33,512 bases of DNA. Origin: Actinomycetota bacterium (GTDB taxonomy: Bacteria; Actinomycetota; Acidimicrobiia; Acidimicrobiales; Ilumatobacteraceae). The position numbers and the translations under genes were made by a program. The stretch lies in assembly GCA_009726095.1 (NCBI GenBank), contig WLMZ01000029.1, positions 1 through 33,512 on the forward strand, given 5' to 3'. The notes under the pieces are model-generated. The model worked only from the letters and a program-made list of their open reading frames with translations, was not told where the DNA came from and searched no databases. Position 1 is the first letter of the stretch. The number at the start of each line of letters is the position of its first letter. Below are positions 7,142 to 16,482 of the stretch, piece after piece.

Positions 7142-9454
7142 ATGACAGCACTTGCCCCCGCAGTACAGGTCGTGGGTCATGTTCGGCGCTTTGCCGAGCT
7201 CGGGAGCCGCGATGTCGGTGTCGCTGGCGGCAAGGGCGCCAATCTCGGTGAGATGACGGCGGCCGGGTTCCCTGTTCCGCCCGGCTTCGTGGTGTTGGCC
7301 CCCGCCTATCTGGCGGCGCTCGATGCCAACGGCATTCGTTCGCAACTGACGCAGCAGTTCGACACGGTCGACCAGACCTCGTCCGACGATCTCGCGCAGA
7401 CCTCACAACGGTGTCAGGCGATGATCGCGGCCATGGCGTTCCCCGCTGACCTGCGCGCGGCGGTCCTCGAGGCGTTCCATGTGTTGCGTGCCGAGGCCGT
7501 TGCCGTCCGCTCCTCTGCCATCGGCGAGGACACCTCCGACACGTCGTTCGCCGGGATGAACCGCACCTTCACCAACGTGATCGGTGACGACGCGCTGATC
7601 GAGGCGATCCTTGGTTGCTGGTCATCGCTGTGGGCGCCACGGTCCATCTCGTATCGCAAGACCGTCGGTGTATCGGCAGAATCCGCAATTGCTGTGGTGG
7701 TCCAGACGATGGTGGCGTCCGAACGGTCGGGCGTTGCCTTTACCGCCGATCCGGCCACGGGTGATCTCGGCCGGATGGTCATCGAGGCAGCGTTCGGCCT
7801 GGGCGAGGTCGTGGTGGGCGGTCAGGTGGAACCCGACACGTATGTGGTCGGCAAGGAGCCGCTGGCGGTACAGCAGATCCGTGTCGGGCACCAGACCCAC
7901 CAGATCATCCGCGGCCCCGACGGTCACGACCTGCGCGTCGAGTTGGGCGCCCAAGCAGGTGCCCGCCGCGTGTTGACCGACGACGAGGTGCTCGCGGTGG
8001 CCGAACTGGCCCGCCGGGTCGAGGCCCACTACGGCACGCCCCAAGACCTGGAATGGGCCTTCGCTGGGGGAAGCCTGTACCTGCTCCAGACCAGGCCGGT
8101 CACCACGTTGCACCTCGCGGATGCCTCCACCGCTCAACCGGGCGGAGTACTGCTGCGCGGGCTCGGCGCGTCGCCGGGTGTGGTGAGCGGTGCCGTGCGG
8201 GTGTTGCGTAGCCCCGCCGATGGCGCACTGTTGCAACCGGGAGAGGTGCTCGTGGCGCCGATGACCGATCCGGACTGGGCGCCGATCATGCGCCGCGCCG
8301 CCGCCATCGTGACCGATGGTGGTGGCGTCACCTGCCATGCCGCCATCGTGAGCCGCGAGCTGAGGCTGCCCTGCGTGGTGGCAACCCGCCAGGGCACCGC
8401 CACCTTGCGCAATGGCGAGTTGGTGACGGTCGACGGACGACGTGGCACCGTCACGGGTGGTGCGTTGCCGGTAGAGCCGAACGCAGCCGCCACGATCACC
8501 GTGGCCTCAGCGGCTCCGTCACTCGCCCAGGCGGGAGCGGCCACCGGTACGCGCCTGTACGTGAATGTTGCGCTGTCGGATGACATCGAACGCGTGGCAG
8601 CCCAACGGGTGGATGGTGTCGGGCTGCTCCGCGCCGAGCTCTTGCTCACCGATGCCCTCGGAGGCCAGCACCCGCGCAAGCTCATCGCCGATGGTGGTGC
8701 AGAGGAGTTCGTCACCCGCATGGCCGAGTCGGTCCTGCGCATCACCCGCGCCTTCGCGCCGCGTCCGGTCATCTATCGCACCACCGATTTCCGCACCAAT
8801 GAGTTCGCCAAGCTGGCCGGCGGCGCCGACTACGAGCCGGCCGAGCGCAACCCGATGATCGGCTACCGCGGCTGTTACCGCTACGTGCGCGAACCCGAGG
8901 TGTTCAACCTGGAGCTCGAGATGATGGCGCGGGTGCGCGACGAGACGCCGAACCTGCACCTGATGATTCCCTTCGTGCGTACGGGATGGGAGCTCGAGTC
9001 CTGCCTCGCCCTGGTCGGGCGTAGCCGGTTGGGACAGCAGCGCGGCCTGCACCGTTGGGTGATGGCCGAGGTGCCATCGGTGGCCTATTGGATTCCGCAG
9101 TATGCGGCGATGGGTATCGATGGCATCTCGATCGGCTCGAACGACCTGACGCAGCTCATGCTCGGCGTCGACCGTGATTCGGACACCTGCGCCGAGCTCT
9201 TCGACGAGGCCGACGAGTCGGTGCTCGATGCCATCGGTCGCATCATCACCGCAGCGAATGCGGCGGGGATCACCTCATCGCTCTGCGGCCAGGCGCCATC
9301 AAACCGTCCCGAGTTCGTGGAACACCTCGTTCGCTTCGGGATCACCTCGGTGTCGGTCGATCCATCGGCCGCTGACGCAACCCGCCATGCGCTGGCCGAT
9401 GCCGAACAACGCCTCGTGCTCGAATACGCACGATCCGGTGCGACCGCCCGATGA
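7142..9454 (+). CDS. ppsA: Phosphoenolpyruvate synthase / PEP-utilising dikinase
   Basis: 770 residues with the full dikinase architecture. The N-terminal ATP-grasp domain (about 1-330) includes [20 protein letters not shown] and GLGEVVVGG. The swivelling phosphohistidine domain has [15 protein letters not shown], with His399 as the phosphorylated residue. The C-terminal TIM barrel carries [39 protein letters not shown] and the active-site loop SLCGQAPS (Cys715). It interconverts pyruvate plus ATP with PEP, AMP and phosphate in the cytoplasm. The ATG at 7142 fits the -10 element six bases upstream. Its stop overlaps the start of hyhB (ATGA), so it is translationally coupled to the hydrogenase. 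As I recall, mycobacterial hyh loci also have a PEP synthase gene close by. Confidence 0.9.
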   Translation: MTALAPAVQVVGHVRRFAELGSRDVGVAGGKGANLGEMTAAGFPVPPGFVVLAPAYLAALDANGIRSQLTQQFDTVDQTSSDDLAQTSQRCQAMIAAMAFPADLRAAVLEAFHVLRAEAVAVRSSAIGEDTSDTSFAGMNRTFTNVIGDDALIEAILGCWSSLWAPRSISYRKTVGVSAESAIAVVVQTMVASERSGVAFTADPATGDLGRMVIEAAFGLGEVVVGGQVEPDTYVVGKEPLAVQQIRVGHQTHQIIRGPDGHDLRVELGAQAGARRVLTDDEVLAVAELARRVEAHYGTPQDLEWAFAGGSLYLLQTRPVTTLHLADASTAQPGGVLLRGLGASPGVVSGAVRVLRSPADGALLQPGEVLVAPMTDPDWAPIMRRAAAIVTDGGGVTCHAAIVSRELRLPCVVATRQGTATLRNGELVTVDGRRGTVTGGALPVEPNAAATITVASAAPSLAQAGAATGTRLYVNVALSDDIERVAAQRVDGVGLLRAELLLTDALGGQHPRKLIADGGAEEFVTRMAESVLRITRAFAPRPVIYRTTDFRTNEFAKLAGGADYEPAERNPMIGYRGCYRYVREPEVFNLELEMMARVRDETPNLHLMIPFVRTGWELESCLALVGRSRLGQQRGLHRWVMAEVPSVAYWIPQYAAMGIDGISIGSNDLTQLMLGVDRDSDTCAELFDEADESVLDAIGRIITAANAAGITSSLCGQAPSNRPEFVEHLVRFGITSVSVDPSAADATRHALADAEQRLVLEYARSGATAR

Positions 9455-10614
9455 GCAGCGACGCAGTGATCCTCGACCCCCGCAGCGGTATGCAGGCGCT
9501 TATCGACGCGCTCGATACAGCGGGTTATCGGGTGCTTGGCCCGGTGCTGCGCGATGGCGTCATTGTGTACGACGACGTCGTCTCGGAGTCGGCGATGCCC
9601 ACGGGCGTGAGGGTTGAACAGGGTGCCGGTCGCTGGCGCGTGTTTCAAGACGCTCGACCCGAGCGGTTCTCGTGGACGCCCGGCGCCGACTCCTGGAAGC
9701 GTTTCGTCTTCCCCGCCCGCAGCGAAGTACTGCGCATCCGCCGTACGGATGGGTCATGGACCACCGGACAACCAGCCGCGCCTGATCGGCCGCTTGCGCT
9801 GCTGGGTGCCCGCGATTGCGAGGTACGCGCGCTCGGCGTGCTCGACACGGTGATGCTCGGCCCGAACCACCCAGACGCTCGCTACGCGCAGCGCCGCGCC
9901 GATGCCTTTGTCGTCGCCGTGACCTGTGGCGAGCCGAGCAGCACCTGCTGGTGCACCTCGATGGGTGGCGGGCCGCAGCCCCACGACGGTTTCGACCTGC
10001 GGATCACCGAGTTGAGCGACCATGCAGGGCACCGGCTGCTGGTGCAACCCGGCAGCGATCGGGGCGAGCAGATCATGGCCGTCCTGCCGGGCAGCGACGC
10101 ACACAATGCCGATATCGACAGTGCCGCCCACGTCGTGCAACGGTCCGTCGATCGTCTGCCCGTGCGGCTGCCCGGCGCCGAGCTACCGGCGCTGCTCGCC
10201 GGATCCGAGCTGCATCCCCACTGGGATGATGTCGCCGCGAGGTGTCTGTCGTGCAGCAACTGCACGATGGTGTGCCCCACCTGCTTTTGCTCGTCGTTCA
10301 GCGACCACACCTCGCTGGACAACGACGAGGCCTTTCGCACGCAGGAGTGGGCGTCGTGCTTCCAGCTCGACCACTCGTACCTTGGCGGCCGACCGGTGCG
10401 GGCCACCACCGCTCAGCGCTATCGGCAATGGCTGACCCACAAACTGCAGACCTGGACTGCGCAGATGGGTACCACCGGGTGCGTCGGCTGCGGGCGATGC
10501 ACCACCTGGTGCCCTGCGGGTATCGACATCATCGAAGAGGCCAGAGCCGTGATCGGATCGCAGATGGTGGCAGCTCGGCTCCAACCGGTCGATGTGTATG
10601 TCCATCCCCGCTGA
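9451..10614 (+). CDS. hyhB: Group 3b [NiFe] hydrogenase, beta (4Fe-4S electron-transfer) subunit
   Basis: 387 residues. The C-terminal half has two cluster motifs, [16 protein letters not shown] (about residue 265) and [12 protein letters not shown] (about 350), the dicluster signature of the beta subunit of cytoplasmic NAD(P)-linked sulfhydrogenases. An upstream segment, [10 protein letters not shown], is also shared with this family. The subunit passes electrons between the [NiFe] module (HyhSL) and the flavin module (HyhG). The start codon overlaps the ppsA stop, and the following hyhG start lies inside its 3' end. Confidence 0.92.
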   Translation: MSSDAVILDPRSGMQALIDALDTAGYRVLGPVLRDGVIVYDDVVSESAMPTGVRVEQGAGRWRVFQDARPERFSWTPGADSWKRFVFPARSEVLRIRRTDGSWTTGQPAAPDRPLALLGARDCEVRALGVLDTVMLGPNHPDARYAQRRADAFVVAVTCGEPSSTCWCTSMGGGPQPHDGFDLRITELSDHAGHRLLVQPGSDRGEQIMAVLPGSDAHNADIDSAAHVVQRSVDRLPVRLPGAELPALLAGSELHPHWDDVAARCLSCSNCTMVCPTCFCSSFSDHTSLDNDEAFRTQEWASCFQLDHSYLGGRPVRATTAQRYRQWLTHKLQTWTAQMGTTGCVGCGRCTTWCPAGIDIIEEARAVIGSQMVAARLQPVDVYVHPR

Positions 10615-11455
10615 TCCGGTGACGCCCGTACGGTCGGGCGTGTCGGAAGATGCCATGCAGATCGTGCCCTACCGGGTGGTCTCGCGCGTGGTTGTCGGCC
10701 CCGCAACGGTGACCTTGGGCCTGGTGCCGGTGGCGCAGGCCTGTGTCACTGCAGCACCGGGGCAGTTCATGATGGTGTGGTGCTTCGGGATTGGTGAGAT
10801 ACCGATTTCGGTCAGCGGAATCGTCAACGGTGGCGTGATCGAGATCACCGTGCGCGCGGTCGGCGCCACCAGCGCGGCCATCGTGGATGCGGGTGTGGCC
10901 GATGTGCTCGGCATGCGCGGGCCCTACGGCACTGCGTGGCCGATGGGGGCGGTCGTGGGACGCGATGTCATCGTGATGGCCGGGGGGCTGGGGCTTGCGC
11001 CGCTGCGGTTGGCGATCGAGTCCATGGTCTCCGGACGGGCTGGGCAGCGCTCGCTCACGCTGCTGATCGGTGCGCGCGAACCGGCCCAGGTGCTGTACGC
11101 AGAGCAGCTCCCGGCTTGGCGGTCGGCCGGTGCCGATGTGCGCGTCACGGTCGACGTGGGCGACAGCGCGTGGCATGGGCCGGTCGGAACGGCGACTGCT
11201 GTGTTCGAACGGATGTCGGTGCGTGCCGACGTCGCCTTCGTGTGCGGACCCGAGATGATGATGGTCTCGGCCGCGCAAGCGCTGGTGCGGGCCGGCATGT
11301 CGCCGGCGCAGGTGTTCGTGTCGATGGAACGCAATATGCACTGCGGTATCGGCCATTGCGGTCGTTGCCAGCTGGGACCGCTCATGCTGTGCCGCGACGG
11401 GGCCGTGGTGCCGTGGGAGATGGTGAGCGAATTGGTGCAGGTGAGCGGACGATGA
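10592..11455 (+). CDS. hyhG: Group 3b hydrogenase, gamma (FAD/NAD(P)H) subunit
   Basis: Up to 287 residues, a ferredoxin-reductase-like flavoprotein. An N-terminal FAD-binding barrel includes APGQFMMVW and GMRGPYG. The nucleotide-binding domain has MAGGLGLAPLR and ends with the CGP motif in VCGPEMMM. A C-terminal [2Fe-2S] site is formed by MHCGIGHCGRCQLGP and the later LC. It exchanges electrons with NADP(H). Several starts are possible: ATG 10592 (used here), ATG 10598, GTG 10619, or ATG 10655 preceded by GGAAG. The conserved domain begins only at IVPYRVV, so a shorter protein is plausible. The stop overlaps the start of hyhS. Confidence 0.9.
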   Translation: MCMSIPADPVTPVRSGVSEDAMQIVPYRVVSRVVVGPATVTLGLVPVAQACVTAAPGQFMMVWCFGIGEIPISVSGIVNGGVIEITVRAVGATSAAIVDAGVADVLGMRGPYGTAWPMGAVVGRDVIVMAGGLGLAPLRLAIESMVSGRAGQRSLTLLIGAREPAQVLYAEQLPAWRSAGADVRVTVDVGDSAWHGPVGTATAVFERMSVRADVAFVCGPEMMMVSAAQALVRAGMSPAQVFVSMERNMHCGIGHCGRCQLGPLMLCRDGAVVPWEMVSELVQVSGR

Positions 11456-12255
11456 GCGGGCCAACCGTTGCGATCTGGAAGTTCGCCTCGTGCGACGGGT
11501 GTCAGCTCACCGTGCTCGATTGCGAGGATGAACTGCTCGCGATCGCCGCAGCGCTCGACATCCGGATGTTCCTCGAAGCCGGACCTGCGCAGATGCTCGA
11601 TCACTACGACATCTCGCTGGTCGAAGGCTCCATCACCACGGCGCATGACGTCGAGCGCATCCGCGATGTGCGGGCGCGATCCGGTCTGCTGATCACCCTC
11701 GGTGCGTGCGCCACGGCTGGCGGGATCCAGGCACTGCGCAACACGGCCGACATCGATGCATGCCGATCGAACGTCTACGCCCGCCCGGAGTGGCTGGACA
11801 CCCTGGCCACGAGCACGCCGATTGCTGCGCATGTGCAGGTGGACCACGAGCTGCGCGGTTGCCCGATCGCCAAGACAGAACTGCTCGCCACGATCACTGC
11901 GCTGCTCGCCCAGCGGCGCATGCCGATCTCGGCGTACAGCGTGTGCGTGGAGTGCAAGCTGGCGGGGAACCCCTGTGTGTTGGTGGCCCACGGCACGGCG
12001 TGCCTCGGACCCGTCACGCATGCGGGGTGTGCGGCGCTGTGCCCCTCGTTGGGCCGCGGGTGTTTCGGTTGCTTCGGGCCGAGCGAATCCGTCAACCTGG
12101 ACGGGCTGAGAAGCGCCTTCGGTGAGATCGACGTGAGCGACGATGTGTTGGTGCACCTGCTGCGTACGTTCAATACCGAGGCTCCCGAGTTCAGCGAGGC
12201 AAGCAATCGCTATCGGGCCGCCGGTCCGGAAGGGACCACTCGCCGTGACCCATGA
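11452..12255 (+). CDS. hyhS: Group 3b [NiFe] hydrogenase small (delta) subunit
   Basis: 267 residues with all cysteines expected for three iron-sulfur clusters. The proximal cluster ligands are C14 and C17 in SCDGCQLTVLD, C86 in LGACATAGG and C137 in RGCPIAKTE. A second block, CVECKLAGNPC through C184, C193, C197, C204 and C207 (GCFGCFGP), supplies two further [4Fe-4S] clusters. There is no twin-arginine signal, as expected for a cytoplasmic group 3 enzyme. The start ATG overlaps the hyhG stop, and the end overlaps the GTG start of the large-subunit gene, so subunits are made in step. Confidence 0.93.
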   Translation: MSGPTVAIWKFASCDGCQLTVLDCEDELLAIAAALDIRMFLEAGPAQMLDHYDISLVEGSITTAHDVERIRDVRARSGLLITLGACATAGGIQALRNTADIDACRSNVYARPEWLDTLATSTPIAAHVQVDHELRGCPIAKTELLATITALLAQRRMPISAYSVCVECKLAGNPCVLVAHGTACLGPVTHAGCAALCPSLGRGCFGCFGPSESVNLDGLRSAFGEIDVSDDVLVHLLRTFNTEAPEFSEASNRYRAAGPEGTTRRDP

Positions 12256-13564
12256 CCATCGCACGCGTCGCTTCCAGGTCGAGGCCCTCACCCGGGTGGA
12301 GGGCGAGGGCGGGCTCATCGTGGAGATCCACGACGGCCAGGTGCGCGACGTCCGCCTGCGCATCTTCGAGCCGCCGCGGTTCTTCGAATCGTTCCTGCGC
12401 GGCCGGGGCTACGCCGAGCTGCCCGATATCACCGCCCGGATCTGTGGCATCTGCCCGGTCGCGTACCAGATGAGCTCCTGTCAGGCAATCGAGGCCTTGT
12501 GCGGTGTTTCGCTCGACCCGCCGCTGCGCGACCTGCGCCACCTGCTCTACTGCGGCGAATGGATCGAGAGCCATGTGCTGCACATCCACCTGCTGCACGC
12601 CCCCGATTTCCTCGGATACGAGAGCAGCATCGCGATGGCCGCCGACCATCGCGCCGATCTCGAACGCGGGTTGCGCCTGAAGAAGATCGGTAATCACATC
12701 GTGGAGGTCGTCGGCGGCCGTGCCGTGCACCCGGTGAACGTGCGCGTCGGCGGATTCTACCGTGCCCCTGCCATGGAGCGCATGCGCGAGCTCGCCGACG
12801 AGCTGCGCTGGGCCGTCGATGCCGCCGTCGACGTGGCGCGTTGGGTGGCCACGTTCACGATCCCCGAGCACGAACTGCCCGACCACACGCAGTTGGTGGC
12901 GCTGCGCCATCCCACCGAGTACCCGATGCTGGGCGACCGGTTGGTGTCCACGGGATCCGACGGAGTTGGGATCGACATCGGTCCCGACGAATACTCGCAC
13001 CACTTCACCGAGGAACAGGTCGAGCATTCCACAGCGTTGCACGGGCGCATGCTCGCGGGGGGTGACTACCTGGTCGGCCCGCTGGCTCGGTTTGTGCTCA
13101 ACGCGGATCATCTAGCGCCGCGCGCAGCTGCGCTCGCCGCAGAGGTGGGGCTGACGCCCGACGAGCGCAACCCGTTCCGCAGCATTGTCGTGCGCGCCAT
13201 CGAGACCGTGCATGCGTGCGAGGTGGCCTACACCATTGCCGATGGCTATTGCGTCCCCGGCAGGCCGGCGGTCGAGGTGACCCCACGGGCGGGCGCTGGC
13301 TGCGGTTGGACCGAAGCGCCACGCGGGCTGCTGTGGCACCGGTACGAACTGTCGGCAGATGGCACCATTACCGATGCGCGGATCGTGCCGCCCACGTCGC
13401 AGAACCAGCCGGTGATCGAACACGACCTTCTCCATCTCGTCGAGCACTCGTTGCATCTCGACGACGCTGCGCTCGAAGCGCTGTGCGAGCAGGCGGTGCG
13501 CAATTACGACCCGTGCATTTCCTGCGCCACCCATTTCCTCGACATGCGCGTGGTGCGGTCGTGA
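12245..13564 (+). CDS. hyhL: Group 3b [NiFe] hydrogenase large (alpha) subunit
   Basis: 439 residues from a GTG start inside the hyhS 3' end. The N-terminal RVEGEG and L1 motif RICGICPVAYQ (C67, C70) and the C-terminal L2 motif DPCISCATH (C424, C427) provide the four Ni-Fe cysteines. Tyr in the L1 motif instead of His is a trait of group 3 enzymes. Nine residues, FLDMRVVRS, follow the histidine of the L2 motif; in this family that tail is removed by the dedicated protease after cofactor insertion, and the protease gene follows immediately. It catalyses reversible H2 oxidation coupled to NADP and, in some members, sulfur reduction. Confidence 0.95.
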   Translation: MTHDHRTRRFQVEALTRVEGEGGLIVEIHDGQVRDVRLRIFEPPRFFESFLRGRGYAELPDITARICGICPVAYQMSSCQAIEALCGVSLDPPLRDLRHLLYCGEWIESHVLHIHLLHAPDFLGYESSIAMAADHRADLERGLRLKKIGNHIVEVVGGRAVHPVNVRVGGFYRAPAMERMRELADELRWAVDAAVDVARWVATFTIPEHELPDHTQLVALRHPTEYPMLGDRLVSTGSDGVGIDIGPDEYSHHFTEEQVEHSTALHGRMLAGGDYLVGPLARFVLNADHLAPRAAALAAEVGLTPDERNPFRSIVVRAIETVHACEVAYTIADGYCVPGRPAVEVTPRAGAGCGWTEAPRGLLWHRYELSADGTITDARIVPPTSQNQPVIEHDLLHLVEHSLHLDDAALEALCEQAVRNYDPCISCATHFLDMRVVRS

Positions 13565-14073
13565 ACGCCCGCGACCCGATGGGACGCCACACGGTCGCGC
13601 CGATCACGGTGATCGGCATCGGTAATCCCTATCGCCACGATGATGCGGCCGGTCAGGTGGTGCTGGCTGCACTGCAGACGCGCTTTGCCGGTGATGCCCG
13701 TGTGCGCCTGGTTGAACTCGATGGTGAGCCGGTGCGGATGATCCAGTCGTGGGAGGGTTCCACCCGGGTGTTCATCGTCGATGCCGTGCGCTCCGGTCAC
13801 GAGCCCGGAACCATCCATCGCTGTCAGGCCGACCACCTCACCGGCGTTGCGGCTGATGGCGTGACCCTGGGTGGTGGCCACCTGCTCGGGCTCGGTGAGG
13901 CCATCGACCTGGCTCGTGCCCTGCATCACCTGCCGCCGGCGTTGGAGGTACTCGGCATCGAAGGCGCCTGTTTCGAGATGGGTGAGGGGCTCACCGACGC
14001 AGTCGCGAGTGCGTGCCGCATCGTGGCCGCCCGGCTGATGACAGAGATCGATCGGGTGCTTGCGGCGCGTTGA
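13561..14073 (+). CDS. [NiFe] hydrogenase maturation protease (peptidase M52)
   Basis: 170 residues with the HybD/HycI-type core: GIGNPYRHDDAAG (metal ligand at the acidic pair), VDAVRSG, and GGGHLLGLGEAI with the histidine ligand. The enzyme reads nickel in the large subunit and clips its C-terminal tail. The GTG at 13561 overlaps the hyhL stop, so it is the last gene of the hydrogenase operon. An ATG at 13579 is a possible shorter start. The second acidic residue is Asp where some relatives have Glu. The operon then meets hypE head-on, with 11 bases between stops. Confidence 0.9.
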   Translation: MNARDPMGRHTVAPITVIGIGNPYRHDDAAGQVVLAALQTRFAGDARVRLVELDGEPVRMIQSWEGSTRVFIVDAVRSGHEPGTIHRCQADHLTGVAADGVTLGGGHLLGLGEAIDLARALHHLPPALEVLGIEGACFEMGEGLTDAVASACRIVAARLMTEIDRVLAAR

Positions 14074-14089
14074 CGCAGCGCCGGTCAAC
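14069..14089. terminator. Inverted repeat joining the convergent hydrogenase and hyp operons
   Basis: GTTGAC and GTCAAC form a perfect 6-bp stem with a nine-base loop. The repeat includes the stop codons of both converging genes. It could slow polymerase in both directions, but it lacks T-tracts. Confidence 0.3.
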
Positions 14090-15134
14090 AGATGCGGGGC
14101 AGCAGTTCACCCAGAGGCATGTCGATGATCCGCGTGCCGCCGATCGCGGTGCGGCCCACCACCATGCCGGCATGGTCACCCACCACGCGGCCGATGATGG
14201 TGGCCCCGGCGCCGCCAGTGGTACTGCGCAGCACCTGTACGGCACGGTCGGCATCCGCACCTGACACGAACGCGATGACTCGACCCTCGTTGGCTACCTG
14301 GTACGGATCGAGTCCCAGCAGCGCGCATGCGCTACGCACGGCATCGGGCACCGGCACCGATGGCTCGTCGACCACGATGCCGATGCCCGACGCGTCGGCG
14401 ATCTCGTTGAGGGTGCCAGCCACGCCGCCGCGGGTGGGATCGCGCAGCACGTGGGTGTCGATGCCGGCATCGAAGAGCGCCGCCACCAGTTGGTGTACGG
14501 CTGCGGTGTCGCTGACGACGGGGGTGCCGAACTCGATGCCCTCGCGCACGCTCATCACTGCGACCCCGTGTTGGCCGATTGGGCCAGACACGATGACCGC
14601 ATCGCCGACCTGGGCGCGCTCAGGACCGACGTTGGCATCGGGTCGCACCAGGCCCACTCCTGCCGTGGTGATGTACACGCCGTCGCCGCGCCCACGGTCG
14701 ACCACCTTGGTGTCGCCGGCCACCACCGTGACACCGGCGGCGCGCGCAGCGGCGCCCATCGACGCTGCGATACGGGCGAGGTCGCGCATGCTCATCCCCT
14801 CCTCGATCACGAACGCAGCGGTGAGGTACAGCGGGGTGGCCCCGGCGCACGCGAGGTCGTTGATGGTGCCGTGCACTGCGAGCGTGCCGATGTCGCCGCC
14901 CGGGAAGAACAACGGCCGCACCACGAACGCATCGGTGGTCATCGCCAGGCGTGCTCCTCCGGCCATGACGACGGCGGCGTCGGCCATGCGGTCGAGCGTG
15001 TCGTTGGCGAGCGCTGGTTGGAACACCTCGGCAACGAGCTCGGCGGTCAGGCGGCCGCCACCCCCATGGCCCATCACCACCTCGCCGCGGGTGCCGATGG
15101 GTGTTGGGCACGACCAGTCGGCGGGGTCAGGCAT
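14085..15134 (-). CDS. hypE: Hydrogenase maturation factor HypE
   Basis: 349 residues of the AIR-synthase-like ATPase fold: [13 protein letters not shown] near the N-terminus, [29 protein letters not shown] and [17 protein letters not shown]. It ends in LPRIC; the terminal cysteine is the residue that accepts carbamoyl from HypF and is dehydrated to the thiocyanate used for the Fe-CN ligands. The intact C-terminal Cys argues for a functional protein. The start overlaps the hypD stop by eight bases. Confidence 0.95.
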   Translation of the reverse strand: MPDPADWSCPTPIGTRGEVVMGHGGGGRLTAELVAEVFQPALANDTLDRMADAAVVMAGGARLAMTTDAFVVRPLFFPGGDIGTLAVHGTINDLACAGATPLYLTAAFVIEEGMSMRDLARIAASMGAAARAAGVTVVAGDTKVVDRGRGDGVYITTAGVGLVRPDANVGPERAQVGDAVIVSGPIGQHGVAVMSVREGIEFGTPVVSDTAAVHQLVAALFDAGIDTHVLRDPTRGGVAGTLNEIADASGIGIVVDEPSVPVPDAVRSACALLGLDPYQVANEGRVIAFVSGADADRAVQVLRSTTGGAGATIIGRVVGDHAGMVVGRTAIGGTRIIDMPLGELLPRIC

Positions 15135-16227
15135 TGCCCACCGTGATGCGCCGATGGGCGTGGTAGGCGGCGCACGCGCCCTCGTCGGACACCATCGTGG
15201 CGCCGAGTGGTGTGCGGGGGGTGCACTCCCGGCCGAACGCTGGGCACTCCGGCGGCGTGATCAGCCCCTGCAGCACCTCACCGCTGTGACACAGCGGTGA
15301 CTCCACCGCGTTGATGTGGCCGACATCGAAACGGGTCTCGGCATCGAACGAGTGGTATTCGCTGCGCAGCCGCCAGCCGCTGAGCGGGATCGGGCCGATG
15401 CCGCGCCAGTCGCGGGTGCACGGCTCGAACACGGCGTCGAGCAACGCCCGTGCGGCAGGGTTGCCGTGCGGGGTGACCACGCGCTGATACGCGTTCTCTA
15501 CCTCGGCGTTGCCCTGTTCGAGTTGGGCCACGACGCGGCGGATGCCGTCGAGCAGGTCGAGCGGCTCGAACCCGGTGACGACCACGGGAACCTGATGGCG
15601 GGCCGCCAGCGGGTGGTAGTCGTCGAGTCCCATCACTGCGCACACATGGCCGGCGGCCAGGAAGCCCTGGACTCGACACCGCGGTGACGACAGGATCGCC
15701 TCCATCGCCGGAGGCACCAGTACGTGCGACACGATGAGCGAGAAATTGGTCAGGCCCTGACGGCGCGCCTGGTCCACAGCGAGCGCGTTGGCGGGTGCCG
15801 TGGTCTCGAAGCCGACAGCGAAGAACACCACCTCGCGGTCGGGGTGCTGGGCGGCCAGGCGCACGGCGTCGAGCGGCGAGTAGACGATGCGTACGTCACC
15901 ACCGCGGCTCTTCACGCTGAACAGGTCGTGGGTGCTTCCGGGCACACGCAGCATGTCGCCGAACGAGCAGAAGATCACCCCGGGGAGCGCCGCAATCGCC
16001 AACGCCCGGTCGATGGTCGCCAGCGGGGTCACGCACACCGGGCACCCCGGGCCGTGCAGCAGCTCGATGCCGTCGGGGAGCAACTGGTCGATGCCGTGGC
16101 GAATGATCGAATGCGTCTGGCCGCCACACACCTCCATCACGGCCCACGGACGCGTGGTGATGCGATGGATCTCGTCGAGCACCCGGCGTGCCAGAGCGGG
16201 ATCGTTGAACTCGTCGAGGTATCTCAT
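15127..16227 (-). CDS. hypD: Hydrogenase maturation factor HypD
   Basis: 366 residues. Diagnostic motifs are [11 protein letters not shown] (C34), [11 protein letters not shown] (C62, C65) and [13 protein letters not shown]. The C-terminal region contains the four further cysteines (in [24 protein letters not shown]) typical of the [4Fe-4S] site. HypD with HypC is the scaffold on which the Fe(CN)2CO unit is built. The start overlaps the hypC stop in an ATGA junction. Confidence 0.95.
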   Translation of the reverse strand: MRYLDEFNDPALARRVLDEIHRITTRPWAVMEVCGGQTHSIIRHGIDQLLPDGIELLHGPGCPVCVTPLATIDRALAIAALPGVIFCSFGDMLRVPGSTHDLFSVKSRGGDVRIVYSPLDAVRLAAQHPDREVVFFAVGFETTAPANALAVDQARRQGLTNFSLIVSHVLVPPAMEAILSSPRCRVQGFLAAGHVCAVMGLDDYHPLAARHQVPVVVTGFEPLDLLDGIRRVVAQLEQGNAEVENAYQRVVTPHGNPAARALLDAVFEPCTRDWRGIGPIPLSGWRLRSEYHSFDAETRFDVGHINAVESPLCHSGEVLQGLITPPECPAFGRECTPRTPLGATMVSDEGACAAYHAHRRITVGNA

Positions 16228-16472
16228 GTGGCGTCGGGGCTCGTCGGCCCGCGCCCCATCTGCGCGAACAGCGCAAGTGTTTCCGCTGCGGCTCTTTCGT
16301 CGAGGCGTTGCAGCGCGACCCCGGCGTGCACGACCACGTAGTCGCCGACCTGCACCTCGGGCACGAACGAGATGATGACCTCGCGCGTGGTGCCGTCGAA
16401 ATCGACCAGAGCGACGTGTTCACCGTCCTGTTCGTGTCGCGAGATCACCCGTGCTGGCATGGCAAGGCACAT
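16224..16472 (-). CDS. hypC: Hydrogenase maturation chaperone HypC
   Basis: 82 residues starting MCLAMPARV. The N-terminal Met-Cys is the functional hallmark, since Cys2 binds the Fe unit once Met1 is removed. This fixes the start at 16472. The body has the HypC/HupF beta-barrel pattern [13 protein letters not shown] and [18 protein letters not shown]. It partners with HypD and then delivers the iron unit to the HyhL precursor. It lies ten bases after hypF and is coupled to hypD. Confidence 0.95.
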   Translation of the reverse strand: MCLAMPARVISRHEQDGEHVALVDFDGTTREVIISFVPEVQVGDYVVVHAGVALQRLDERAAAETLALFAQMGRGPTSPDAT

Positions 16473-16482
16473 CTTCCTATCC

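Noticed and set aside
14092-15300. Long open frame opposite hypE
   Set aside because: Composition is an antisense shadow of a GC-rich gene. HypE on the other strand has clear family motifs. The same applies to long antisense frames opposite the acyl-CoA ligase (4563-6293) and matB (18870-20345).
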